Positions 20,920-30,753 of a stretch of DNA of 64,000 nt are shown here, piece after piece. The stretch lies in assembly GCF_004345025.1 (NCBI RefSeq), contig NZ_CP037745.1, positions 1,178,001 to 1,242,000 on the forward strand, in the 5' to 3' direction. Positions within the stretch are counted from its first letter, which is position 1. Each line of letters starts with the position of its first letter. The translations under genes were made by a program, and so were the position numbers. The stretch comes from Rheinheimera sp. D18. Its GTDB lineage: Bacteria > Pseudomonadota > Gammaproteobacteria > Enterobacterales > Alteromonadaceae. The notes under the pieces were generated by a model, which made no database searches, was not told the origin of the DNA, and saw only the letters and a list, made by a program, of their open reading frames with translations.

Positions 20920-21122
20920 TTTTTTCTGTGACACGCCGTAAACCCATCCATGGGGGCTCGTTTTCGCCCGTCCAGGGCTACAACGGTCACTGAAAAAATC
21001 ACATCCGCATCTGCTGCTAATCCGGTCGAGCAAGCGCACAGTGCACTTTGCTCAGAACCGTGTTTTTCAGGGACGAAAAACACGAGCCTACAGGGATGTA
21101 TTTACGGCGTGTTCTGACAAAG
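20920..21122 (-). repeat. Paired-hairpin intergenic repeat, copy A (between liuB and liuC)
   Basis: Two ~78-bp imperfect palindromes in opposite orientation, 20920-20998 and 21046-21122, joined by a 47-bp linker. Outer arms: TTTTTTCTGTGAC with GTCACTGAAAAAA, and CTTTGCTCAGAAC with GTTCTGACAAAG. The interior of the second contains CGTGTTTTTC / GAAAAACACG around a GTCCCT loop (read on the minus strand). The composite matches copy B at 31677-31881 in the same orientation relative to transcription. A 10-bp string, CGCATCTGCT, recurs at 20903 and 21006. No reading frame is evident. The region fills most of the gap between the two genes. Confidence 0.85.
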
Positions 21123-21161
21123 CTGTACGGCGCGATTGCGAAAAATCTGCTGTTCAACTGA

Positions 21162-22769
21162 TTACATCCGAAACACACCAAACTTTGTCTCTTCAATTGG
21201 CGCATTTAATGCTGCTGCCAAGGCTAAACCTACCGTCATTCGAGTTTGGGCTGGGTCAATAATGCCATCATCCCATAACCGACCGCTGGCGTAGTAAGGG
21301 TGGCCTTGTTTTTCATATTGTTCAATAATGGGTGTTTTCAATGCGGCTTCAGCGTCTGCCGACAAGGTTTCGCCTTTACGGGCTAAGCCGTCTTTGGTTA
21401 CTTGCGCCATAACACCCGCAGCTTGTTCGCCACCCATTACCGAAATACGAGCATTAGGCCACATCCACATCATCGTTGGGTCAAATGCACGGCCACACAT
21501 GCCGTAGTTGCCTGCACCATAACTGCCGCCAATTAATACGGTAAATTTAGGTACCTTAGCACAGCTTACTGCCATCACCATTTTAGCACCGTGTTTGGCA
21601 ATACCTTCGGCTTCGTACTTTTTACCGACCATAAAGCCGGTAATGTTTTGTAAAAACAGTAGCGGTATTTTACGCTGCGAACATAGCTCAATAAAGTGTG
21701 CGCCTTTTTGTGCCGACTCGGAGAATAAAATGCCGTTATTAGCCACAATGCCCACAGGATAGCCAAAGATACGCGCAAAGCCGCACACTAAGGTTGCGCC
21801 ATAGTATTGTTTAAACTCGTCAAAGTCGGAGTTATCAACAATGCGCGCTATCACTTCTTTTACATCAAAAGGCTTGCGTAAATCAGTGCCAACAATGCCG
21901 TATAACTCTTTGGCATCGTACAGCGGCTCTTGCGCTGCTTTTATGTCCATCGCTTCAGGTGCCGGACGGTTTAACCGTGACACGGCATTACGGGCAATTT
22001 GCAGCGCGTGCTCGTCACTTAATGCGTAATGATCGGCCACACCCGAAATTTTACAGTGCACATCAGCGCCACCTAGCTCTTCCGCGGTAACTTCTTCACC
22101 GGTCGCGGCTTTTACTAACGGTGGACCCGCTAAGAAAATAGTGCCTTGCTCTTTAACAATAATGCTTTCATCGGCCATGGCCGGCACATAAGCACCGCCA
22201 GCGGTACACAAACCCATTACCACAGCAATTTGCGGAATGCCTTTGGCTGACATATTGGCTTGGTTAAAGAAAATGCGACCAAAGTGCAGTTTATCTGGGA
22301 AAACATCATCTTGGCGCGGCAGGTTAGCGCCACCAGAGTCGACTAAATAAATGCAGGGTAGGTGGCAACGCTCCGCAATTTCTTGGGCACGTAAATGCTT
22401 TTTAACCGTAAGCGGGTAGTAGGTGCCGCCTTTAACCGTCGCATCGTTAGCGACAATCATGCATTCAACGCCGCTCACCCGACCAATACCCGCAACAATA
22501 CCGGCGCTTGGTACGTAATCGTCGTAGCATTCCCAACCCGCAAACTGAGCCACTTCTAAAAATGGTGAACCCGGATCAAGCAGCTTTTGAATACGATCAC
22601 GAACAAATAATTTACCTCGTGAGGTATGGCGGGCAATTAATGCTTCACCGCCGCCAAGTTTAATTTGTTGTACTTTGTTGTTGAGATCATCAACCACTAC
22701 CTGCATGGCAGCAGCGTTTTTTAGAAACTCCTCAGAGCGAGGATTAATTTTTGACGTGATTCTGGTCAC
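21162..22769 (-). CDS. liuB: Methylcrotonoyl-CoA carboxylase, beta (carboxyltransferase) subunit
   Basis: A 535-residue carboxyltransferase of the acyl-CoA carboxylase family; it transfers CO2 from LiuD biotin to 3-methylcrotonyl-CoA. Typical blocks are [19 protein letters not shown] (acyl-CoA site, residues ~140-160), [36 protein letters not shown], and [19 protein letters not shown] in the C-terminal half. Length equals that of other MCC beta subunits. The gap to liuA holds a perfect hairpin and the gap to liuC holds the paired-hairpin repeat, so this gene is bracketed by structured RNA. Confidence 0.95.
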   Translation of the reverse strand: MTRITSKINPRSEEFLKNAAAMQVVVDDLNNKVQQIKLGGGEALIARHTSRGKLFVRDRIQKLLDPGSPFLEVAQFAGWECYDDYVPSAGIVAGIGRVSGVECMIVANDATVKGGTYYPLTVKKHLRAQEIAERCHLPCIYLVDSGGANLPRQDDVFPDKLHFGRIFFNQANMSAKGIPQIAVVMGLCTAGGAYVPAMADESIIVKEQGTIFLAGPPLVKAATGEEVTAEELGGADVHCKISGVADHYALSDEHALQIARNAVSRLNRPAPEAMDIKAAQEPLYDAKELYGIVGTDLRKPFDVKEVIARIVDNSDFDEFKQYYGATLVCGFARIFGYPVGIVANNGILFSESAQKGAHFIELCSQRKIPLLFLQNITGFMVGKKYEAEGIAKHGAKMVMAVSCAKVPKFTVLIGGSYGAGNYGMCGRAFDPTMMWMWPNARISVMGGEQAAGVMAQVTKDGLARKGETLSADAEAALKTPIIEQYEKQGHPYYASGRLWDDGIIDPAQTRMTVGLALAAALNAPIEETKFGVFRM

Positions 22770-22817
22770 TTAGGTTACCTTTTGTGCCACAATTGAAAGC
22801 CACCAGCTTCGCGGCTA

Positions 22818-22846
22818 CAACAGGTTTAACTCGCTTAAACCTGTTG
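22818..22846 (-). other. Perfect 12-bp hairpin in the liuA-liuB gap
   Basis: CAACAGGTTTAA at 22818-22829 and TTAAACCTGTTG at 22835-22846 around a 5-nt loop. There is no T run on the minus strand. It could protect the upstream liuA message or attenuate reading into liuB. Confidence 0.6.
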
Positions 22847-22862
22847 GCGCAATGCCTCTTAA

Positions 22863-24032
22863 TTAGTTAGATTCGGTAAATAACTCACGGCCAATCAACA
22901 TACGGCGAATTTCTGAGGTGCCTGCGCCAATTTCATAGAGCTTGGCGTCACGCAGCAAACGACCAGTAGGGTATTCGTTGATATAACCATTACCGCCTAG
23001 CAACTGAATAGCATCAAGCGCCATCTTAGTGGCTAACTCTGCAGCATATAAAATTACGGCCGCGGCATCTTTACGCGTAGTTTCACCACGGTCACAGGCC
23101 TTGGCCACGGTATAAATATAGGCTTTTGCTGCGTTCATCTGAGTATACATATCAGCAAGTTTGCCCTGCACCAGCTGAAATTCACCAATAGCTTGACCAA
23201 ACTGCTTACGATCGTGAACGTAAGGAATAACCACATCCATACAAGCGGTCATAATACCCAGTGGGCCAGCAGATAATACTACTCGTTCGTAATCTAGGCC
23301 GCTCATTAGTACACGTACACCCGCACCTACTTGGCCTAATACGTTTTCTTCTGGTACTTCGCAATCTTCAAATACTAGCTCACAAGTATTTGAACCGCGC
23401 ATGCCTAATTTATCAAGCTTTTGTGCCGTGCTAAAACCTTTATAGCCGCGCTCAACAATAAACGCGGTAATGCCTTTTGAGCCAGCGTTAACGTCGGTTT
23501 TCGCGTAAATAACATAAGTATGTGCATCGGGGCCGTTGGTGATCCACATTTTATTGCCGTTTAAGATGTACTTATCACCTTTTTTCTCCGCACGCAGTTT
23601 CATACTTACTACGTCAGAACCGGCATTAGGCTCGCTCATGGCTAGTGCACCAATATGTTCGCCTGAACATAATTTTGGCAGGTACTTCATTTTTTGTGCT
23701 TCAGTGCCGTTACGGAAAATTTGGTTTACACACAGGTTAGAATGCGCACCGTAAGATAGGGCCACAGAAGCTGAGGCGCGACTAATTTCTTCCATTGCTA
23801 CTACATGTTCTAGATAGCCTAGGCCGGAACCGCCATATTTTTCATCTACGGTAATGCCTAATAAACCTAGGTCGCCAAATTTGCGCCATAAATCATTAGG
23901 AAATTCATTTACTTCGTCAATATGGGCAGCGCGTGGTGCAATTTCGTCACGGGCAAACGCGTTTACCTGTTCGCGGATCATATCGACCGTTTCGCCCAAA
24001 TCAAAATTAAGCCCTTTATAACTGCTAATCAT
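22863..24032 (-). CDS. liuA: Isovaleryl-CoA dehydrogenase
   Basis: A 389-residue FAD acyl-CoA dehydrogenase that oxidises isovaleryl-CoA to 3-methylcrotonyl-CoA, passing electrons to ETF. The family blocks [13 protein letters not shown] and [10 protein letters not shown] are present. Isovaleryl-CoA dehydrogenases carry the catalytic Glu in a mid-protein helix; here it is in [15 protein letters not shown]. At the usual C-terminal site this protein has [12 protein letters not shown], without the usual base. That pattern separates it from the acyl-CoA dehydrogenase at 27643. It starts 31 bp after liuR, in the same operon. Confidence 0.95.
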   Translation of the reverse strand: MISSYKGLNFDLGETVDMIREQVNAFARDEIAPRAAHIDEVNEFPNDLWRKFGDLGLLGITVDEKYGGSGLGYLEHVVAMEEISRASASVALSYGAHSNLCVNQIFRNGTEAQKMKYLPKLCSGEHIGALAMSEPNAGSDVVSMKLRAEKKGDKYILNGNKMWITNGPDAHTYVIYAKTDVNAGSKGITAFIVERGYKGFSTAQKLDKLGMRGSNTCELVFEDCEVPEENVLGQVGAGVRVLMSGLDYERVVLSAGPLGIMTACMDVVIPYVHDRKQFGQAIGEFQLVQGKLADMYTQMNAAKAYIYTVAKACDRGETTRKDAAAVILYAAELATKMALDAIQLLGGNGYINEYPTGRLLRDAKLYEIGAGTSEIRRMLIGRELFTESN

Positions 24033-24063
24033 ATCTACCCCGTATGCTATATAGTAAAACTGT

Positions 24064-24468
24064 TTAAATAGTTTTATGTTGTTTGGCGTCGGCTAAGGTG
24101 TCGCGGCAACGTTTTTCAACGGTTACCAACTCCATTAGCACAATTTTGATATCGTCCATTTGCTGATGCAGCTCTACTTTCTTCTGCTCGATCAGCTTTA
24201 ACATGGTACTTAACTGCGTCACGCTGGTTTTATCAGCGTCATATAATTCAAATAATTGACCGGTTTCGGCCAAACTAAAACCAAGGCGTTTACCACGTAA
24301 AATGAGCTTTAAACGCACTCGATCGCGTTTAGTGTAAATGCGGGTTTGGCCTTTACGTAATGGCAATATTAGCCCCTGATCTTCGTAAAAGCGGATACTA
24401 CGCGTGGTAATATCAAACTCTTTGGCCAGCTCACTAATACTGTATGTTTTTTCTTCTTTTTCTGTCAT
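24064..24468 (-). CDS. liuR: LiuR, MerR-family regulator of branched-chain amino-acid catabolism
   Basis: A 134-residue MerR-type regulator. The winged HTH is in [37 protein letters not shown] (split here by the wing turn; residues ~7-44), followed by [19 protein letters not shown] and a C-terminal dimerisation coiled coil. LiuR is predicted in gammaproteobacteria to control liu genes; the ligand is thought to be a pathway CoA ester (established only by comparative genomics). Start 24468 has AAGG upstream; the frame extends to 24495. First gene of the operon, with a palindrome within its own promoter spacer. Confidence 0.9.
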   Translation of the reverse strand: MTEKEEKTYSISELAKEFDITTRSIRFYEDQGLILPLRKGQTRIYTKRDRVRLKLILRGKRLGFSLAETGQLFELYDADKTSVTQLSTMLKLIEQKKVELHQQMDDIKIVLMELVTVEKRCRDTLADAKQHKTI

Positions 24469-24493
24469 AACCGCCTTTCCCAAAATCGCAGTC

Positions 24494-24523
24494 AATATAA
24501 GTGAAGTTTACGTAAAGGTAAAG
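24494..24523 (-). promoter_or_regulatory. liuR operon promoter with operator palindrome in the spacer
   Basis: Minus strand: -35 TTTACC (plus 24517-24522), 17-bp spacer, -10 TATATT (plus 24494-24499). The spacer contains the perfect 10-bp palindrome TTTACGTAAA. The 18-bp stretch 24506-24523, GTTTACGTAAAGGTAAAG on the plus strand, matches the second site at 24662-24679 at 14 of 18 positions. Operators inside the -35/-10 spacer are characteristic of MerR-family control. Confidence 0.65.
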
Positions 24524-24661
24524 CTGATGGCGTGCTGCTGCATCGATGAGGCCGTTATTTAGCGGGAATTTGTAAAGCAAAAATGCCATTTTATGCGGGG
24601 TAATCTGTACAGTTAAATGAACCAAAGCCATGACACACTACCATAGTGTTAGTTAGTTGAC

Positions 24662-24679
24662 GTTGGCGTAAACGTAAAT
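24662..24679 (+). promoter_or_regulatory. Second candidate LiuR site, upstream of the thiolase gene
   Basis: GTTGGCGTAAACGTAAAT shares GTTnnCGTAAAnGTAAA with the site at 24506. It lies about 60 bp before the thiolase ATG, on the side expected to control the divergent valine arm. Assignment to LiuR is inferred from the match and location. Confidence 0.5.
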
Positions 24680-24735
24680 TTGGTGTAGGCTCTGAAACAA
24701 CTTTTTTTCGCTGACAGAATTTTTTTGGAGATAAC

Positions 24736-25917
24736 ATGGCTTCCGACAATATTGTAATAGTAGCTGCAAAACGCACCGCAATGGGTGGCTTTATGGGCGG
24801 CCTATCTGATGTTCATGCTACCGTTTTAGGCGCCACAGCCATTAAAGCCGCATTAGAGCAGGCAGGTATTACCGGCGATAAAGTTAGCGAAGTTATTATG
24901 GGTAATGTGTTGCCTGCAGGTTTAGGCCAAGCGCCAGCACGCCAAGCCACTTTAAAAGCTGGTTTACCGTTAACCGCAGGTGCAACTACGATTAATAAAG
25001 TGTGCGGTTCAGGTTTAAAAGCGGTAATGCTAGCGAGCGATTTATTAAAAGCAGGTAGTGCGGATGTTGTGGTTGCTGGCGGCATGGAATCTATGTCTAA
25101 CGCGCCATACTTATTACCCAAAGCACGTGCTGGTTATCGTATGGGCCATGGCGAAATAAAAGATCATATGATGTTAGATGGTCTAGAAAACGCCTACGAC
25201 GGTAAAGCGATGGGCTGTTTTGCCCAAGACACCGCTGACGAAAAAGGTATTACTCGTGAGCAAATGGATGCGTTTGCTGTGCAATCATTAACGCGTGCGC
25301 AGCAGGCTATAGGTAGCGGCGCATTTAGAGGTGAAATTGCCCCAGTAACTTTTGCTACCCGCAAGGGCGATGTTACTTTTGATGTAGACGAGCAGCCAGC
25401 CAATGCCAAGGTAGATAAAATACCGACATTGCGCCCAGCCTTTGCTAAAGAAGGCACTATTACTGCAGCCAACTCTAGTTCTATTTCAGACGGCGGTGCA
25501 GCCCTTATTTTAATGCGTGAAAGCGATGCTAAAACTCAAGGCTTAACGCCATTAGTGCGGGTGGTGGCGCATGCCACTAACGCGATGGAGCCAGCATTAT
25601 TTACCGTAGCTCCGGTTGGCGCGATGCAAAAAGTATTGCAAAAAGCGGGCTGGGACAAAGCACAGGTAGACCTGTGGGAAATTAATGAAGCCTTCGCCAT
25701 GGTAACTATGTTAGCTATTAACGAGCTAGGCTTAGATGCGGCAAAAGTAAACGTAAACGGCGGTGCTTGTGCACTAGGCCACCCTATTGGCGCGTCAGGC
25801 GCGCGTATTCTGGTTACTCTTATTCATGCGCTGCGTAACCGCGGCTTAAGCAAAGGCGTGGCATCACTCTGTATTGGTGGTGGCGAGGCTGTAGCGCTGG
25901 CAGTAGAAGTAGTTTAA
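24736..25917 (+). CDS. atoB: Acetyl-CoA C-acyltransferase (thiolase)
   Basis: A 393-residue thiolase that splits acetoacetyl-CoA, or possibly 2-methylacetoacetyl-CoA from isoleucine, with CoA. The nucleophilic cysteine is C90 or nearby in NKVCGSGLKAV. The His base is in GGACALGHPIGASGAR and the second cysteine in CIGGGEAVAL at the C-terminus. GGAG precedes ATG 24736. It is divergent from liuR and first of the plus-strand arm; it closes the route from ScoAB (acetoacetyl-CoA to two acetyl-CoA). AtoB versus a methyl-branched thiolase cannot be told apart from sequence alone. Confidence 0.92.
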   Translation: MASDNIVIVAAKRTAMGGFMGGLSDVHATVLGATAIKAALEQAGITGDKVSEVIMGNVLPAGLGQAPARQATLKAGLPLTAGATTINKVCGSGLKAVMLASDLLKAGSADVVVAGGMESMSNAPYLLPKARAGYRMGHGEIKDHMMLDGLENAYDGKAMGCFAQDTADEKGITREQMDAFAVQSLTRAQQAIGSGAFRGEIAPVTFATRKGDVTFDVDEQPANAKVDKIPTLRPAFAKEGTITAANSSSISDGGAALILMRESDAKTQGLTPLVRVVAHATNAMEPALFTVAPVGAMQKVLQKAGWDKAQVDLWEINEAFAMVTMLAINELGLDAAKVNVNGGACALGHPIGASGARILVTLIHALRNRGLSKGVASLCIGGGEAVALAVEVV

Positions 25918-25997
25918 CCCATATTAAATAAGGCTATTGCGGCGCCAATAACAGGCCTTAAGGCTAGCCGCTTAGCTAAACCATCGGGAGAAGCAAG

Positions 25998-27494
25998 ATG
26001 ACACAACAGGTTAAACATTTTATTGACGGCGAGTTCGTTAGCTCAACGAGCGACAAATTAATTCCCGTAACGGATCCGGCAACACAAGAAATCATTGCAC
26101 ATGTACCCTGTGCGACACCTGACGAAATGCATCGTGCGGTTGAGTCGGCTAAAGCGGCATTTTTAACATGGAAAGAAGTGCCGGTATCAGATCGTGCGCG
26201 GTTAATGATGCGTTATGCGCATTTGTTAAAAGAACACCAAGCTGAAATTGCCGACATTATTTGTAAAGAATTAGGTAAAACGGTTGAAGACGCCAAAGGC
26301 GACGTATGGCGTGGTATTGAAGTTGTTGAGCAAGCAGCCAACATTCCATCACTAATGATGGGCGAAACAGTAGAAAACGTAGCACGCAGCATTGATACCT
26401 ATAGCTATATTCAACCGTTAGGGGTGTGTGCGGGTATTACGCCGTTTAACTTCCCTGCGATGATCCCACTGTGGATGTTCCCATTAGCTATTGCTTGCGG
26501 TAATACCTTTGTTTTAAAACCGTCTGAGCAAGATCCAATGACGGTAAATAAACTGGCTGAGTTATTTGCTCTAGCTGGCGCGCCAAAAGGCGTGTTACAA
26601 GTGGTACATGGTGCGAAAGAGCAAGTTGATGCTATTTTGCATCATCCAGATATTAAAGCTATTTCGTTTGTTGGTTCAGTAAATGTTGGCCAATATATTT
26701 ATAAAACCGGTACTGATAATTTAAAACGTGTACAAGCCTTTGCTGGCGCAAAAAACCATATGGTTATTATGCCTGACGCGAATAAGCAGCAGGTTGTTAA
26801 CGCCTTAGTGGGGGCATCGGTAGGCGCTGCAGGTCAGCGCTGTATGGCCATTTCAGTTGCAGTATTTGTTGGTGATGCGGCTAAGTGGATCCCTGACGTT
26901 GCTGCAGCTATTGGTAAGGTACGCCCAGGTGTTTATACCGACCCAGACGCCGCTTATGGCCCGCAAATTAGCCCACAAGCGCGTGCTCGCGTGTTGTCGT
27001 TAATTGCGCAAGGTAAAAAAGAAGGTGCAACCTGCGTATTAGATGGTTCAGACTGCAAAGTCGAAGGTTACCCGAACGGTAACTGGGTTGGGCCAACGGT
27101 GTTTACAAACGTGACAACGGATATGGAAATTTATAAACAAGAAATTTTCGGTCCAGTGTTAACCACTATGCAGGTTGACTCATTAGACGCGGCATTAAAA
27201 GTAGTAAACGATAGCCCCTACGGTAACGGTACCTCAATTTATACTGCTAGCGGTGCTGCCGCGCGTAAATACCAGCACGAAGTAGAAGTTGGCCAAATAG
27301 GTATTAATATTCCTATTCCAGTACCTTTGCCATTTTTCTCGTTCACTGGTTGGAAAGGCTCGTTCTATGGCGATCAGCATGCTTATGGTAAGCAAGCGGT
27401 ACGTTTCTATACTGAGACGAAAACCATTACCGCGCGTTGGTTTAATGATGATATTCCGGTTTCTGGCCCGAATATGTCAATTAATCTGCGTTAA
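25998..27494 (+). CDS. mmsA: CoA-acylating methylmalonate-semialdehyde dehydrogenase
   Basis: A 498-residue aldehyde dehydrogenase that converts methylmalonate semialdehyde plus CoA and NAD+ to propionyl-CoA, CO2 and NADH, the last step of valine breakdown. Family marks are [20 protein letters not shown], the NAD-binding [12 protein letters not shown], the catalytic Cys in [12 protein letters not shown], and the MMSDH-type C-terminal region [20 protein letters not shown] (split after its 20 residues). GGGAG precedes the ATG. An intrinsic terminator follows, so it may be produced at a different level from the downstream genes. Confidence 0.95.
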   Translation: MTQQVKHFIDGEFVSSTSDKLIPVTDPATQEIIAHVPCATPDEMHRAVESAKAAFLTWKEVPVSDRARLMMRYAHLLKEHQAEIADIICKELGKTVEDAKGDVWRGIEVVEQAANIPSLMMGETVENVARSIDTYSYIQPLGVCAGITPFNFPAMIPLWMFPLAIACGNTFVLKPSEQDPMTVNKLAELFALAGAPKGVLQVVHGAKEQVDAILHHPDIKAISFVGSVNVGQYIYKTGTDNLKRVQAFAGAKNHMVIMPDANKQQVVNALVGASVGAAGQRCMAISVAVFVGDAAKWIPDVAAAIGKVRPGVYTDPDAAYGPQISPQARARVLSLIAQGKKEGATCVLDGSDCKVEGYPNGNWVGPTVFTNVTTDMEIYKQEIFGPVLTTMQVDSLDAALKVVNDSPYGNGTSIYTASGAAARKYQHEVEVGQIGINIPIPVPLPFFSFTGWKGSFYGDQHAYGKQAVRFYTETKTITARWFNDDIPVSGPNMSINLR

Positions 27495-27535
27495 GGTATA
27501 ACCAAAACCTGCATACTTTAGCTGCTGCACCAGAT

Positions 27536-27559
27536 AAACCGGCCTTAAGGCTGGTTTTT
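27536..27559 (+). terminator. Intrinsic terminator after mmsA
   Basis: AAACCGGCC at 27536-27544 pairs with GGCTGGTTT at 27549-27557 (one G-T pair) around TTAA, followed by T residues. It separates thiolase-mmsA from the acyl-CoA dehydrogenase group. Confidence 0.75.
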
Positions 27560-27642
27560 GGTCTGATACGGCCAGTGCTGGTCGGTTTAGTAAATATGTA
27601 ACGGCTTTGCTATATATTCACGTTTTAAATCAGGGTTTAGTA

Positions 27643-28800
27643 ATGAATTTCAATTTAACAGAAGACCAACAAGCCTTTGTTGATGTGGCCAAACAATTTG
27701 CCGAACAAGAATTGGCGCCGCACGCAGCGCAGTGGGATCGTGATCATCACTTTCCAAAAGATGTGATCCAAAAAGCCGGAGAGCTGGGTTTTTGCTCACT
27801 GTATACGCCAGAAGATGACGGCGGTATGGGCTTATCGCGGTTAGACTCCTCTATTATTTTTGAACAGTTAGCTATGGGCTGTACCGCTACCACAGCTATG
27901 TTAACCATACATAATATGGCAACCTGGATGGTGGCTAACTGGGGCACAAGTACAGCTAAAGCTGACTGGATGGCCGATTTAGTTACCGGACAAAAATTAG
28001 CATCGTACTGTTTAACTGAGCCGGGCTCAGGTTCAGATGCTGCCGGTTTGCGTACCTCAGCGAAAAAAGATGGTAACGACTACATTATTAATGGTTCCAA
28101 GATGTTTATCTCTGGTGCCGGTGAAACCGAAATGCTAGTGGTAATGGCCCGTACTGGTGAAGCTGGGCCCAAAGGCATATCAGCGTTTATTGTACCTGCT
28201 GATGCTAAAGGGGTTATTTACGGTAAAGCTGAAGAAAAAATGGGCTGGAACGCGCAGCCAACGCGCTTAATTACGTTTGAAGATGTTCGTATTCCTGCGC
28301 ATTACTTATTGGGTAATGAAGGCGAAGGTTTTAGTTTTGCCATGAAAGGCCTAGACGGCGGCCGGATTAATATCGCCACTTGCTCTATCGGTACTGCACA
28401 GCAAGCACTGAATACTGCACGTAATTACATGTTAGAGCGTCAGCAGTTTGGTAAGCCATTAGCGGCGTTTCAAGCTTTGCAGTTTAAGCTTGCCGATATG
28501 GCAACTGAGCTAGTCGCTGCGCGCCAGTTAGTGCGTTTAGCTGCATTTAAACTGGATGAAAAAGACTGCGAAGCCACCGCTTATTGTGCTATGGCCAAAC
28601 GTTTTGCCACCGATGTAGGCTTTCAGGTATGCGACCAAGCATTACAGTTGCACGGCGGTTACGGTTATATCAAGGAATACCCATTAGAGCGGCATTTCCG
28701 AGATGTGCGTGTGCATCAGATATTGGAAGGCACTAACGAAATTATGCGGTTAATTATTGGCCGTCGTTTATTGGATGCCGCAGCCGGCGATATTCTGTAA
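27643..28800 (+). CDS. Acyl-CoA dehydrogenase, probable isobutyryl-CoA dehydrogenase
   Basis: A 385-residue FAD enzyme that oxidises isobutyryl-CoA (valine) and perhaps 2-methylbutyryl-CoA (isoleucine). Family blocks are SYCLTEPGSGSDAAGLRT and KMFISGAGE. The catalytic Glu is at the usual C-terminal place, in ILEGTNEIMRL, unlike LiuA. ATG 27643 has AGGG upstream and gives MNFNLTEDQQAFVD; the frame is open from 27607. It is first of a tight five-gene set encoding successive valine steps. Confidence 0.92.
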   Translation: MNFNLTEDQQAFVDVAKQFAEQELAPHAAQWDRDHHFPKDVIQKAGELGFCSLYTPEDDGGMGLSRLDSSIIFEQLAMGCTATTAMLTIHNMATWMVANWGTSTAKADWMADLVTGQKLASYCLTEPGSGSDAAGLRTSAKKDGNDYIINGSKMFISGAGETEMLVVMARTGEAGPKGISAFIVPADAKGVIYGKAEEKMGWNAQPTRLITFEDVRIPAHYLLGNEGEGFSFAMKGLDGGRINIATCSIGTAQQALNTARNYMLERQQFGKPLAAFQALQFKLADMATELVAARQLVRLAAFKLDEKDCEATAYCAMAKRFATDVGFQVCDQALQLHGGYGYIKEYPLERHFRDVRVHQILEGTNEIMRLIIGRRLLDAAAGDIL

Positions 28801-28824
28801 AACAGCTTAAATCAGGAGGCTAGA

Positions 28825-29598
28825 ATGGCTCAGTTAAAATTAGAAAAACGCGGTCATACCGCGCTTATCACCATGGCTAACCCACCAGCTAACACCTGGA
28901 CGCACGAAACCTTGTCGCAATTACGCGATGCGGTAAAAAGTTTAAACGAAGATAAAAATATTTATGCGCTAGTTATTACTGGCGAAGGCGAAAAGTTTTT
29001 CTCAGCGGGTGCTGATTTAAAATTATTTGCCGATGGCGATAAAGGCGTAGCCAGCACTATGTCGCGTATTTTTGGCGAAGCGTTTGAAACGCTAAGTGCG
29101 TTTAGCGGTGTTTCTATTGCCGCTATTAATGGTTATGCCATGGGTGGCGGTTTAGAAGTAGCGCTGGCCTGTGATATTCGTATTGCTGAACAACAAGCAC
29201 AAATGGCATTGCCTGAAGCAAAAGTAGGCTTATTACCTTGTGCTGGTGGTACGCAAAACTTGGCGTGGTTAGTCGGTGAAGGCTGGGCTAAACGAATGAT
29301 TTTATGTGGTGAGCGTATTACCGCAGACAAAGCCCTGCAAATTGGTTTAGTAGAAGAAGTGGTCGGCACAGGCTTAGCGCTAGAAACGGCGTTACTGCTG
29401 GCTGATAAAGTGGCCGAGCAAAGCCCGTCTTCAGTAAGTGCTTGTAAAAAGCTGATCCAGCAAGGCCGTACAGGTACTATTAATAGCGCATTGCCGTTAG
29501 AGCGCGAGTTGTTTGTTGGTTTATTTGATACCAAAGATCAGGTTGAAGGTGTGCAAGCGTTTTTAGAAAAGCGTAAAGCAAACTGGGTAAATGGCTAA
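28825..29598 (+). CDS. Enoyl-CoA hydratase (methacrylyl-CoA hydratase)
   Basis: A 257-residue crotonase-family hydratase. Motifs are FFSAGADLKLFADGD (oxyanion hole, residues ~57-71) and AAINGYAMGGGLEVALACDI with LPEAKVGLLPCAGGTQ. From context it hydrates methacrylyl-CoA to 3-hydroxyisobutyryl-CoA, and possibly tiglyl-CoA. AGGAGG-like sequence precedes the ATG. Its TAA overlaps the next ATG by one base (TAATG), so the two are translationally coupled. Confidence 0.9.
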   Translation: MAQLKLEKRGHTALITMANPPANTWTHETLSQLRDAVKSLNEDKNIYALVITGEGEKFFSAGADLKLFADGDKGVASTMSRIFGEAFETLSAFSGVSIAAINGYAMGGGLEVALACDIRIAEQQAQMALPEAKVGLLPCAGGTQNLAWLVGEGWAKRMILCGERITADKALQIGLVEEVVGTGLALETALLLADKVAEQSPSSVSACKKLIQQGRTGTINSALPLERELFVGLFDTKDQVEGVQAFLEKRKANWVNG

Positions 29599-30740
29599 TG
29601 AGTACTAACACAGAGGTAGTGCTGTATCAGGAACTGATAGCACACAACGGCAAGAAAATTGGTGTAGCAACATTAAACTCAGAAAAGTCACTTAACGCGC
29701 TGAGTTTACCTATGGTTGAGTCGTTATTGCCACAGCTTAACGCGTGGCAGCACGACAACAGCATCAGTATGGTTATGCTGCAAGGCGCGGGTGATAAAGC
29801 CTTTTGTGCTGGTGGCGATATTCGCGATCTGTATAAAGCAATGCTTGATCAACCTGGTACTTATGCACCTTATGTTGAAGAGTTTTTCACCAAAGAATAC
29901 GCCTTAGATTACTTAATACATACCTTTGGCAAGCCCGTATTAGTATGGGGAAATGGCATTGTTATGGGCGGCGGTTTAGGCTTAATGGCTGCGGCGTCAC
30001 ACAAAGTGGTTACCATAACGAGCCGTATTGCTATGCCAGAAATGGCCATTGGGTTATACCCTGATGTTGGCGCAAGCTGGTTTTTAAATCGTATGCCGCC
30101 GGGCTGTGGTTTATTTTTAGGCTTAACTGGTGCGTCGATTAACGCCGCCGATGCCAAGTTTATTGGCTTAGCTGATAACTTTATATTGCATGAGCGTAAA
30201 GCAGACTTAGTAGAAAAACTGCTGGCCATTAATTGGGGCGACACCGTGGTGCTTAACCACCAAAAACTCGGTGATGTGCTGCGTAACGAAGAAGAACAAT
30301 TTCGCGCGCAAATGCCACTGAGTCAAATTCGGCCGCACCAACAAGATATAGAAAAACTAGCCCAATTAGGCTCGTTACCCGACGTAATTACCGCTATTAA
30401 TGCAATGTCAGGTGATGACAAATGGTTAGAGAAAGCCAAAGCATCGTTGGCTTACGGTAGCCCTATTACCGCACACATTGTTTATGCCCTGTTGCAACTG
30501 GGACAAAGTAAAATTTTGGCCGACAGCTTTAAGCTTGAACTAGGCTTAAGCGTACAATGTGGCAAGCTGGGTGAGTTTACCGAAGGTGTGCGGGCATTAT
30601 TAATGGATAAAGATCTTAAACCAAACTGGCAATATAAAACCGTAGCCGACGTGCCAAAAGCCGTGATCGACGAGTTGTTCCGTTCACCTTGGAGCACCGC
30701 TGAGCACCCACTACGTGAACTTGGCCAACTAGACAATTAA
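29598..30740 (+). CDS. 3-hydroxyisobutyryl-CoA hydrolase
   Basis: A 380-residue crotonase-superfamily thioesterase that releases 3-hydroxyisobutyrate and CoA, removing toxic methacrylyl-CoA. Typical features are FCAGGDIRDLYKAM, WGNGIVMGGGLGLMAAASH and AMPEMAIGLYPDVGASWFL, with the family's long C-terminal extension (to about residue 380, versus ~260 in hydratases). It overlaps the hydratase stop by one base, and mmsB follows 13 bp later. Confidence 0.93.
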   Translation: MSTNTEVVLYQELIAHNGKKIGVATLNSEKSLNALSLPMVESLLPQLNAWQHDNSISMVMLQGAGDKAFCAGGDIRDLYKAMLDQPGTYAPYVEEFFTKEYALDYLIHTFGKPVLVWGNGIVMGGGLGLMAAASHKVVTITSRIAMPEMAIGLYPDVGASWFLNRMPPGCGLFLGLTGASINAADAKFIGLADNFILHERKADLVEKLLAINWGDTVVLNHQKLGDVLRNEEEQFRAQMPLSQIRPHQQDIEKLAQLGSLPDVITAINAMSGDDKWLEKAKASLAYGSPITAHIVYALLQLGQSKILADSFKLELGLSVQCGKLGEFTEGVRALLMDKDLKPNWQYKTVADVPKAVIDELFRSPWSTAEHPLRELGQLDN

Positions 30741-30753
30741 TTAGGACACGACA

